Shown piece after piece: positions 49,596-59,699 of a stretch of DNA of 64,000 nucleotides (the stretch's first letter is position 1; each line of letters begins with the position of its first letter). The notes beneath the pieces are model-generated. The model did not search any database. It saw only the letters and a list, made by a program, of their open reading frames with translations, and had not been told where the DNA came from. The DNA lies in the NCBI RefSeq assembly GCF_016097555.1, contig NC_054713.1:558001-622000 (forward strand), read 5' to 3'. The translations under genes were made by a program, and so were the position numbers. The stretch is from Gigantopelta aegis (taxonomy: Eukaryota > Mollusca > Gastropoda > Neomphalida > Peltospiridae).

Positions 49596-50201
49596 TAAAG
49601 TTTTTCTTTTTTAATAACACCACAAGAGCATTTACCAGGAAAGTGTTTTAATATTAATTAAGATAATGAGAATGATAGGCAGAGGGTGATAGATGAAAAA
49701 GATGAATGAACGATGGATCGATGGGTATCAATCCCAGACCGGCTGTGCATCAAGCAAGTGCTTTACCACTGGGTTACATCCCGCCTCGATTCCACATGGA
49801 ATCATCCATCATATAATGTTCCAGCTCAAGTGGGCTAACATATATTTTACACTGTCACAACTTTTTACCGCCCCCACATTTGATGTTTTAAGTTAGATAT
49901 GACCCTGAACAGAAACTGATTGAGGGGATCGGAGGGGGAGGGGGGGGGGGGGGGGGGGTACCACAGCTGAATCTGACAGTATATGTATCTTGCCTAGATA
50001 TAAGTAATTTACAATCACAAATGTCTACATACATACCTACATGTTATATAAGCTATATATACCTAAGCAGGGAACATTTTGTTTTCAAAATCTTGATTAG
50101 CGATATTTCTAGTCAGTTGAAAATTAATTAGCAACTACTGTTTAATGTTTTAAAAATGTGTAGTAATCTCTGAAACTTGCGTAGCCTATCGCAATGCGAT
50201 A

Positions 50202-50401
50202 NNNNNNNNNNNNNNNNNNNNNNNNNNNNNNNNNNNNNNNNNNNNNNNNNNNNNNNNNNNNNNNNNNNNNNNNNNNNNNNNNNNNNNNNNNNNNNNNNNN
50301 NNNNNNNNNNNNNNNNNNNNNNNNNNNNNNNNNNNNNNNNNNNNNNNNNNNNNNNNNNNNNNNNNNNNNNNNNNNNNNNNNNNNNNNNNNNNNNNNNNNN
50401 N
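50202..50401. other. assembly gap, 200 N
   Basis: Exactly 200 undetermined bases. The right edge opens directly into a tandem array, so the true size is unknown. Confidence 0.99.
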
Positions 50402-50846
50402 ATGTAATAGTGTATATGAGCTACGGGTATATAATGATGTAATAGTGTATATGAGCTACAGGTATATAATGATATAATAGTGTATATGAGCTACGGGTAT
50501 ATAATAATGTAATAGTGTATATAATAAGCTATGGGTATATAATAATGTAATAGTGTATATAAGCTACGGGTATATAATAATTTAATAGTGTATATAATAA
50601 GCTACGGGTATACAATAATTTAATAGTGTATATAAGCTACGGGTATATAATAATTTAATAGTGTATATAATAAGCTACAGCTATATAATAATGTAATAGT
50701 ATATATAATAAGCTACAAGTATATAATAATGTAATAGTGTATATAAGCTACGGGTATATAATAATTTAATAGTGTATATAAGCTATGGGTATATAATAAT
50801 TTAATAGTGTATATAAGCTACGGGTATATAATAATTTAATAGTGTA
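50402..50846. repeat. 34-38-bp AT-rich minisatellite, left part
   Basis: Units of gtgtatataataagctacgg and gtatataataatttaatag. Continues at 51728-52010 after an inserted element. Confidence 0.93.
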
Positions 50847-51727
50847 CAGGATTCTCATTCATCCAAAAATATTGAGAGTTCATGGACTCATGACCGTATA
50901 TTTTAAGAGTCCAATAGGAATGTAGGAGAGTCCATGAATTGATATATCCAATAAAATATCAAGTGAATTGTATAACAACTGACAACACAAAAACAATGAC
51001 ATTTAAATGGTTTTATGTAGTAATAAAAAGTACATGAATACAAAATTTATTATTAAAATGTATGATAAAATATAAAACAAATACCAGGTAACTCATATAT
51101 ATATTCAACTAATATGCAAAAAATATAAAAATATATTGCGAAAGAATTTTCGGTTTGGCAAACAAATTTGCGAAAGATTTGATTTTTAGAACCAAACATT
51201 TTCAACCAGTTTTGTTCAGTTGATCCACCTCACGGTGTGAATAAGCGCTGTTTGAATGTCCACGTGACCAGTCTATTATTCAGTAGTGTACTGCCAGCTG
51301 CTTGTCGTAAAGTTAGAAAACGCGATTAAATAAAATGAAATACTGTTTAAGACATGTTGCATTTTTTATATTAAATGTTTGATTACTAGCGACAAGTTTT
51401 ACTTTTTATTAGTCATGTTTTGTCGTACCGGTTATGTTGTAAATCTGGGTCACGTGGTTGAGTGCATTTCCACGAAGTGGGTGCATTGATGAGGGCGGCT
51501 TTCTGGAGTGACCAACTGATTGTACCAATTAACTCTAATTTCCAAGAATTTTTATGAATATTGCCGATTTACTTTACAGTAAATTGAGATATTTAAACAA
51601 AAAAAATCGTATTGAAGTTAAATAAAAATATACTGCGTCCACAGTGACGCGCGTGTATGCAATATGGTGCGTCCCATCCTCGATCACTGCATCACGGACC
51701 CGGGACCCCGGGTCCGTGAGAACCCTG
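50847..51727. mobile_element. 881-bp TIR element inserted in the array
   Basis: Ends caggattctca and tgagaaccctg form an 11-bp terminal inverted repeat with one mismatch. The 6-bp agtgta flanks both sides (50841-50846, 51728-51733), though the array itself contains agtgta. A 12-bp-stem palindrome (cacggacccggg/cccgggtccgtg, 51693-51718) lies next to the right end. No coding frame. A non-autonomous DNA transposon, probably hAT-like from its CAGGR end. Confidence 0.75.
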
Positions 51728-52010
51728 AGTGTATATAATAAGCTATGGGTATATAATAATTTAATTGTGTATATAATAAGCTATGGGTATATAATAATTT
51801 AATAGTGTATATAATAAGCTACAAGTATATAATAATTTAATAGTGTATATAATAAGCTACGGGTATATAATAATTTAATAGTGTATATAATAAGCTACGG
51901 GTATATAATAATTTAATAGTGTATATAATAAGCTACGGGTATATAATAATTCAATAGTGTATATAAGCTATGGGTATATAATAATTCAATAGTGTATATA
52001 ATAACCATAC
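51728..52010. repeat. 34-38-bp AT-rich minisatellite, right part
   Basis: Same units as 50402-50846, about 7.5 copies. Confidence 0.92.
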
Positions 52011-52189
52011 CTGTGTGTATTTGTATATACACATAAAGGTAAGTTAAATGTGTATAATAATAGCGTACACAATAATTGTATCTGCATGTATTCGTATATT
52101 GGTGACCGGTATATAATAATGGATTAGTGCATGAACATACCTGTGTGTATTTGTTATCTACATTGTAGCTAAATTAAAGGATATATACT

Positions 52190-53400
52190 AATTGTACATC
52201 TGTGTGTATTCGTATATAGGTATGTTACAGGTGTATATACTAATTGTACATCTGTGTGTATTCGTATATAGGTATGTTACAGGTGTATATACTAATCGTA
52301 CATCTGTGTGTATTCGTATATAGGTATGTTACAGGTGTATATACTAATCGTACATCTGTGTGTATTCGTATATAGGTATGCTACAGGTGTATATACTAAT
52401 TGTACATCTGTGTGTATTCGTATATAGGTATGTTACAGGTGTATATACTAATTGTACATCTGTGTGTATTCGTATATAGGTATGTTACAGGTGTATATAC
52501 TAATTGTACATCTGTGTGTATTCGTATATAGGTATGCTACAGGTGTATATACTAATTGTACATCTGTGTGTATTCGTATATAGGTATGTTACAGGTGTAT
52601 ATACTAATTGTACATCTGTGTGTATTCGTATATAGGTATGTTACAGGTGTATATACTAATTGTACATCTGTGTGTATTCGTATATAGGTATGTTACAGGT
52701 GTATATACTAATTGTACATCTGTGTGTATTCGTATACAGGTATGTTACAGGTGTATATACTAATTGTACATCTGTGTGTATTCGTATACAGGTATGTTAC
52801 AGGTGTATATACTAATTGTACATCTGTGTGTATTCGTATATAGGTATGCTACAGGTGTATATACTAATCGTACATCTGTGTGTATTCGTATATAGGTATG
52901 CTACAGGTGTATATACTAATCGTACCTGTGTGTATTCGTATGCAGGTAAGTTACAGGTGTATATAACAATCGTACCTGTGTGTATTTGTATGCAGGTAAG
53001 TTACAGGTGTATATAACAATCGTATCTGTGTGTATTCGTATACAGGTAAGTTACAGGTGTATATAACAATCGTACCTGTGTGTATTTGTATACAGGTAAG
53101 TTACAGGTGTATACAACAATCGTATCTGTGTGTATTTGTATACAGGTAAATTACAGGTGTATATAACAATTGTATTTGTATACAGGTAAGTTACAGGTGT
53201 ATATAACAATCGTATCTGTGTGTATCTGTATACAGGTAAGTTACAGGTGTATATAACAATCGTATCTGTGTGTATCTGTATACAGGTAAGTTACAGGTGT
53301 ATATAACAATCGTATCTGTGTGTATTTGTATACAGGTAAGTTACATGTGTATATATAACAATTGTATCTGTGTGTATTTGTATACAAGTGTATATACTAA
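52190..53400 (-). repeat. 49-52-bp minisatellite, old derivatives of a zinc-finger exon donor
   Basis: About 24 units. Each holds 'tctgtgtgtattcgtata' or 'cctgtgtgtattcgtata', whose complement is the last 16 bases of the 54084-54412 exon plus GT, and 'ggtatgttacaggtgtata' or 'ggtaagttacaggtgtata'. Compared with the 67-bp units to the right they lack the gctgctgcaggtgagac segment. Confidence 0.88.
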
Positions 53401-54083
53401 TTGTGCCTGTGTGTATTTGTATATGCTGCTGAAGGTGAGACAGGTGTATATATACTAATCGTACCTGTGTGTAGTCGTATACAGGTAAGTTACAGGTGTA
53501 TATTCATATATGTTGCTGAAGATGAGACAGGTGTAAACAATTGTACCTGTGTCTATTCGTATATGCTGCTGCAGGTGAGACAGGTAAGTTACAGGTGTAA
53601 ATAACAATGGTACCTGTGTGTATTCGTATATGCTGCTGCAGGTGAGACAGGTAAGTTACAGGTGTAAATAACAATGGTACCTGTGTGTATTCGTATATGC
53701 TGCTGCAGGTGAGACAGGTAAGTTACAGGTGTAAATAACAATGGTACCTGTGTGTATTCGTATATGCTGCTGCAGGTGAGACAGGTAAGTTACAGGTGTA
53801 AATAACAATGGTACCTGTGTGTATTCGTATATGCTGCTGCAGGTGAGACAGGTAAGTTACAGGTGTAAATAACAATGGTACCTGTGTGTATTCGTATATG
53901 CTGCTGCAGGTGAGACAGGTAAGTTACAGGGTGTAAATAACAATGGTACCTGTGTGTATTCGTATATGCTGCTGCAGGTGAGACAGGTAAGTTACAGGTG
54001 TAAATAACAATGGTACCTGTGTGTATTCGTATATGCTGCTGCAGGTGAGACAGGTAAGTTACAGGTGTAAATAACAATCGTAC
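53401..54083 (-). repeat. 67-bp minisatellite copying an exon end and its splice donor
   Basis: Eight near-identical 67-bp units plus two or three diverged ones abut the exon. Each unit is 37 bp of the exon end (coding SHLQQHIRIHTG) plus the first 30 bp of the intron, so each has an acacag|gtacc donor. Since 67 is not a multiple of 3, units do not keep frame. On the + strand each unit also has a perfect cag|gtaagt site. Confidence 0.95.
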
Positions 54084-54412
54084 CTGTGTGTATTCGTATA
54101 TGCTGCTGCAGGTGAGACAGCTGTTTGAAAGACTTGTCGCAGTACGCACAGTCGTGCTTGCGTATCCCAGTATGCACCAGGCTGTGTTGGTTGAGCTGCT
54201 GTTTGCTGCGGAATGCCTTCGCACACGTCGTACACAGATGATTCTTCTCCGGCGTCCCTACCGACGACGTTGCCGGCATCTGCTGCAGCGGTGGCTGTTG
54301 TTGCTGCTGCTGTAGAGCCGCGGCTGACATGGACATGGGTAGTGGCGGTGGTAGCGCCGGTAGAGCCATCTGGTCGTGGATGTGAGTGTCGGCGACCGAC
54401 ATGGACTCATCC
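54084..54412 (-). CDS. C2H2 zinc-finger gene, first visible exon
   Basis: Best left limit is the pyrimidine-rich acceptor ctcttcttcttccaacag at 54413 onward. The donor is acacag|gtacg at 54083-54082. Phase 2 in, phase 1 out, 109 full codons. It begins DESMSVADTHIHDQMALPAL, then a Pro/Met stretch, a Gln run (LQQQQQQPPLQQ), and two fingers: C-TT-C-AKAFRSKQQLNQ-H-SLV-H and C-AY-C-DKSFKQLSHLQQ-H-IRI-H. The start codon and any 5' exons are not seen and may lie beyond the window. The same frame stays open upstream to 54549 and a weaker acceptor (gttgactag) could extend the exon by about 137 bp. Confidence 0.88.
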
Positions 54413-55655
54413 CTGTTGGAAGAAGAAGAGAGTAGCCAGTAGGTGAGGAACAGCTTAAAGTTGACGAAATACGGGTCGGTGTCCTGCCATAGAGAACACA
54501 CCAGATCCTCCATGGCGGGTCGCCACAACGACACCACCACCAGGTCCTAGTCAACAACACACACAGGCAATTCCAACATCCTCTCATAACCTAGTTAGAG
54601 GCAAATAAAAATAACTGCTGAGAAAGAAAAAAAAAAAAGAAAAAAAAAGCTTTCAATCATAAAACGACTCATGATTATAAAAAAAAAAAAAAAAAAAAAA
54701 TCCTTTTGCTTTGAATATGCACATTTTTTTTTCTTTTCTTTTTTATTGACAGCTGCCTGGTTTTAAGTGAATGTTCCAGCAGAGATTCAATAATGTGCCC
54801 ATTCAGTTATAATTAAACACAAATAAACAGTGTTTATTTTATCTGGGTACATGAACCAACCGGCAAACAAATTTACATCCGCCCTGCATTTGACTTTTAC
54901 ATGCAAGTTACATCTCTGACCTCGAGAGAGAGATTCATATTTTCAGTGAGCAACTCAGCTGACATACAAACTGGGGAAGTTATAGATACTTTGTGTATGG
55001 AGAAACCAGAAATACATATTTACTTGTAGCAACAAGAATTAAAGTAGAATACAATGTGTAAAGAATACAGTTATAATGCAGTAAAGGGAGCTAGCTGAGC
55101 GTTTGTTTGTATGAGGAGCTGTTTACATCAGGTAAGAATATATTATAACAAGTTTAAATACAGCCCCAACAAGCCATATAGTCTGTTTCAATAAACTCGG
55201 CTTTGTTCAGTTGCCTGGCAACCACAGCTTCATGCTGTTATGTCACAGTAACTTTGTTGCGCTATCGATTCTCACAAAGATTTTTTTTTTTCATTAACTG
55301 GAATATTTTCTGCAATGTCATTTTTTTTCATCTTTTCTCTCGTTCAGTTTTTTTTTTAAAACAAAATTAATTCTTCTCAGTTTCTGTTTTGCCAAACTGT
55401 TCGTGTTTGAAACCTATTTGTAGAGTTTTAAACCCATGTAATAATACTCTTACGCAATAGCTTTTTTAAGATAGACATTTTTAAAGGAATTTAATTAAAT
55501 CGTAATTTGTAATACGGGAATAGTATTACCAACACTTGTGAAAATAATTTATGAGGGAAAATAATTAACAGTATTTTACACTCAACTAAACAAATAAATA
55601 AATAAATATTACATACATGTATAGTTACAAAGATTAAATATGATATCTTAATTAC
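54413..55655. other. sequence upstream of the zinc-finger exon
   Basis: 54413-54549 is GC-rich and open in the gene's frame (contains MEDLVCSLWQDTDPYFVNFK), so it may be a retained or alternative exon part. The rest is AT-rich with A-runs near 54630 and 54680 and no recognised feature. Confidence 0.4.
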
Positions 55656-56345
55656 AGGGGCAGATCTAGGGGGGTTAATTTACAGAAAGGAAAGGAATAT
55701 TTTGCTTCTGTGACACCCCAGCACATGAAGTAATCCATACACCCAGCTATCAGTTAACATGTTACAATGTATAGAGGTTAATAATAAATATATATATAAA
55801 TATAAATATATAAATATTACATAAATAAATAAATAAATATTACATAAATAAATAAATAAATAAACATTACATACATGTATAGTTACAAAGATTAAATAGG
55901 ATATCTTAGTTACAGGGGCAGATCTAGGGGAAGAACAGCATGGGGGGGGGGGGTAATTTACAGAAAGGAAAGGAATATTTTGCTTCTGTGACACCCCAGC
56001 ACATGAAGTAATCCGTACACCCAGCTATCAGTTAACGTTACAATGTATAGAGGTTAATAATAAATATATATATAAATATAAATATATAAATATTACATAA
56101 ATAAATAAATAAATATTACATAAATAAATAAACATTACATACATGTATAGTTACAAAGATTAAATATGATATCTTAGTTACAGGGGCAGATCTAGGGGAA
56201 GAACAGCATGGGGGGGGGGGGTAATTTACAGAAAGGAAAGGAATATTTTGCTTCTGTGACACCCCAGCACATGAAGTAATCCGTACACCCAGCTATCAGT
56301 TAACATGTTACAATGTATAGAGGTTAACAATAAAAATAAAAAAAA
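55656..56345. repeat. about 260-bp tandem duplication, nearly 3 copies
   Basis: Copies start at 'caggggcagatctagggg' near 55657, 55913 and 56181. They share 'gaaaggaatattttgcttc', 'caccccagcacatgaagt', and an (AAAT)n/(AT)n tract of differing length. The left copies carry 4-base microsatellite length changes. Confidence 0.92.
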
Positions 56346-56424
56346 AATATATATATATATATATACCGGTGTATATATATATATATATACACACAAAATA
56401 AATAAATATAAAAAATTAATAAAA

Positions 56425-56479
<55 letters not shown>

Positions 56480-56480
56480 T
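56346..56480. repeat. AT and poly-A simple repeat
   Basis: (AT)n blocks on both sides of a poly-A run of about 26 bases near 56431. Confidence 0.97.
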
Positions 56481-56664
56481 AATAAATTCTTTTTAAAAGT
56501 ACATGTAGCCAGTCATTAAAACTGGTCTGGGAACTGAAAATTATCATAACTCATTTATGGGTTACCCAAAAACAAATTCAGGCAACCCATTTTTTGTGTG
56601 CATAATTCGTCATGACCATGTAAATGTCTTAAGTGGTGTACTAATTGAAAAATGAAAAGTTAAA

Positions 56665-56905
56665 GTGTTTTGGTTGACGACACCACTAGAGCACATTGAT
56701 TTATTAATCATTGGTCAATGGATTGCAAATATTTGATAATTCAGATATACATAAACAATTGTACATACATATATGTAGTTTTAGAGAGAAAACCTGCTAG
56801 ATTTTTCCACTAACAGCAAGAATTTTTATATGCACTTTCCCACAGATAAGACAGCACATACCAAGGCCTTTGCTATACCAGTCGTGAAGCACTATTTGGG
56901 AGAGA
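56665..56905 (-). mobile_element. SINE copy, reverse, head missing
   Basis: 'cgacaccactagagcacatt', 'tttatatgcactttcccac', 'ataccaaggcctttgctata', 'ccagtcgtgaagcac'. Confidence 0.78.
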
Positions 56906-57017
56906 GAAAAAAAAAAACCCCAGATAAAATTAAATTTTGTGCGAGTGACACGAGAACAAAACTATATCATTTTCGTAATTTTTACAATTCTGTTAAATAC
57001 AGCCTTAGTTATAGGGT

Positions 57018-57140
57018 AGATTTGTGCCGTGTTTTACAACCGTAGCACTAAAATCACCGTAAATCACCAAGTTCAACAGTAGACATTAGTTACTTAAGTG
57101 ATGTTAACACTAAGATCGCTTCGTAAAACGGGGCCCTGGT
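57018..57140. mobile_element. MITE-like inverted-repeat remnant (CAGGGCCCC end)
   Basis: Left arm gtgttttacaaccgtagcac and right arm 'gatcgcttcgtaaaacgggg' are imperfect complements across about 120 bp. The right end reads CAGGGCCCC on the - strand, as at 30349. Confidence 0.5.
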
Positions 57141-57204
57141 ATTTTTACTGTATAGACTGCAGTGAGATTCATAAAAACAAAAATGTATCTCTAATTAAAA
57201 AGTG

Positions 57205-57505
57205 AAGTTAACTAATTTCACCCCAGCACATTGTTTAATTGGTCATTACAGGCCGTCTAACATAGGAAAAACCCCAACATATAGATTGGTAGGTGGGTAC
57301 AGCCCCTCACTATCCAATTCCTATGAGTGGGATGTACAGGCAAGTTCAGAGACAAAACCCCAGGTGTGGCCGGTCATTGGGTCGATCTTCCCTCACGGAA
57401 CTCTTATTTTTCCTGTTCCAACCAGTATTCCAAGACTCGTACATCAAAGGTTGTGGTATGTGCTACCCTGCATGTGGGAATGTATACAAAAGATCCACTG
57501 CGGTT
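57205..57505 (+). mobile_element. diverged SINE, forward
   Basis: tattggtaggtg-like head (gattggtaggtgggtacag), 'ttcctgttccaaccagta', 'catcaaaggttgtggtatg', 'gtatacaaaagatccactg'. Confidence 0.65.
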
Positions 57506-57734
57506 AACTACATGATGACAGCCGATTCTTTCTCTTATACTGAATAAGCAATGGGCTGGGGTGTTGTTAACTATAAAACAAACCAAAAACCACAAACACA
57601 CACGTCCTTTCACTGGCCAATTAAGGTTCAAGCACACTGTCCTGGGCACACACCTCAGTTATCTGGACTGCACCCAGGACAGTGGGTTAATGGTTAGCTG
57701 TTAGTGGTTAGGGTCGGATGCGCAGTCAGAGGGC

Positions 57735-57904
57735 CCATTGGGCAACTCTTTTCGATCAGCAACAAGGAATCTTTTATATGCACCATCCCAGACAGGGTAG
57801 TACATACCATGACCTTTGATATACCAGTCGTGGTGCACTGGCTGGAATGAGAAATAGCCCAATGGGCCCACCGACCGCGCATAGAGCGAACGCTGTACCA
57901 CTGG
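57735..57904 (-). mobile_element. SINE head and body, reverse
   Basis: 'aaggaatcttttatatgc', 'ataccagtcgtggtgcact', 'gaaatagcccaatgggccc', 'gcgaacgctgtaccactg'. Includes the tRNA-like head. Confidence 0.82.
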
Positions 57905-58078
57905 GGTATGTCCTGTTCCATCCTGTCTGGATGATGATGCATATAAAAGATCCCTTGCTACTAATGAAAAATTGTAGCCGTTTCCTCTCTAAGACCATAT
58001 ACATGTATATGAAAATTACCAAATGTTTGACACCCAATGGCCAATGTGCTCTAGTGGTTAAACAAAACAAACTTTAAA
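57905..58078 (+). mobile_element. SINE body and tail, forward
   Basis: 'gatgatgcatataaaagatc', 'taccaaatgtttgacaccc', 'ggttaaacaaaacaaac'. Back-to-back with the previous copy. Confidence 0.8.
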
Positions 58079-58094
58079 TTGTTACTTGTTAGTG

Positions 58095-58235
58095 AGAGAG
58101 AAGTTGGTGTAGTGGCCTCACACCTACTCATTGAGTCGGTAAAATTCGCTTCCAGCGAGATCCAGTACCAGGGTGCAAACCCAGTACTTACCAGCCTCAA
58201 GTCCGATGGCTTAACGACAACACTACTGAGTATGG
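58095..58235 (-). mobile_element. SINE head fragment, reverse
   Basis: gtgtagtggcctcacacct, 'gtgcaaacccagtacttac', 'cagcctcaagtccgatggc' match the complement of the head of the 38848 SINE. Confidence 0.65.
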
Positions 58236-58244
58236 TGCATTTCT

Positions 58245-59699
58245 TTTGTTAAAAGCCACTGAATAAACAATGTGATGTCAGAAAATAAACAAAGTAAACT
58301 TTCTTTTCTTGAAAGCCACTGAATAAACAATGTAATGAGGTGTCAGAAAATAAACAAACTAAACTTTCTTTTCTTGAAAGCCACTGAATAAACAATGTGA
58401 TGAGGTGTCAGAAAATAAACAAACTAAACTTTCTTTTCTTGAAAGCCACTGAATAAACAATGTGATGAGGTGTCAGAAAATAAACAAACTAAACTTTCTT
58501 TTCTTGAAAGCCACTGAATAAACAATGTGGTGTCAGAAAATAAACAAACTAAACTTTCTTTTGTTGAAAGCCACTGAATAAACAATGTGATGAGGTGTCA
58601 GAAAATAAACAAACTAAACTTTCTTTTCTTGAAAGCCACTGAATAAACAATGTGGTGTCAGAAAATAAACAAACTAAACTTTCTTTTGTTGAAAGCCACT
58701 GAATAAACAATGTGATGAGGTGTCAGAAAATAAACAAACTAAACTTTCTTTTCTTGAAAGCCACTGAATAAACAATGTGGTGTCAGAAAATAAACAAACT
58801 AAACTTTCTTTTGTTGAAAGCCACTGAATAAACAATGTAATGAGGTGTCAGAAAATAAACAAACTAAACTTTCTTTTGTTGAAAGCCACTGAATAAACAA
58901 TGTGATGTCAGAAAATAAACAAACTAAACTTTCTTTTCTTGAAAGCCACTGAATAAACAATGTGATGAGGTGTCAGAAAATAAACAAACTAAACTTTCTT
59001 TTGTTGAAAGCCACTGAATAAACAATGTGATGAGGTGTCAGAAAATAAACAAACTAAACTTTCTTTTCTTGAAAGCCACTGAATAAACAATGTGATGAGG
59101 TGTCAGAAAATAAACAAACTAAACTTTCTTTTCTTGAAAGCCACTGAATAAACAATGTGATGAGGTGTCAGAAAATAAACAAACTAAACTTTCTTTTCTT
59201 GAAAGCCACTGAATAAACAATGTGATGAGGTGTCAGAAAATAAACAAACTAAACTTTCTTTTGTTGAAAGCCACTGAATAAACAATGTGATGAGGTGTCA
59301 GAAAATAAACAAACTAAACTTTCTTTTGTTGAAAGCCACTGAATAAACAATGTGATGAGGTGTCAGAAAATAAACAAACTAAACTTTCTTTTGTTGAAAG
59401 CCACTGAATAAACAATGTGATGAGGTGTCAAAAAATAAAGTAAACTTTCTTTTCTTGAAAGCCACTGAATAAACAATGTGGTGTCAGAAAATAAACAAAC
59501 TAAACTTTCTTTTGTTGAAAGCCACTGAATAAACAATGTGATGAGGTGTCAGAAAATAAACAAACTAAACTTTCTTTTGTTGAAAGCCACTGAATAAACA
59601 ATGTGATGTGATGACAGAAAATAAACAAACTAAACTTTCTTTTCTTGAAAGCCACTGAATAAACAATGTGATGAGGTGTCAGAAAATAAACAAACTAAA
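58245..59699. repeat. 57-65-bp minisatellite, about 23 units
   Basis: Units contain 'gaaagccactgaataaac', 'gtcagaaaataaacaaac' and 'taaactttcttttgttg'. Variants: presence or absence of gatga, and ttgttg/ttcttg. Confidence 0.95.

Noticed and set aside
53790-54224. Separate 144-codon gene on the - strand
   Set aside because: It is a frame-shifting read of the zinc-finger exon end plus its 67-bp copies.
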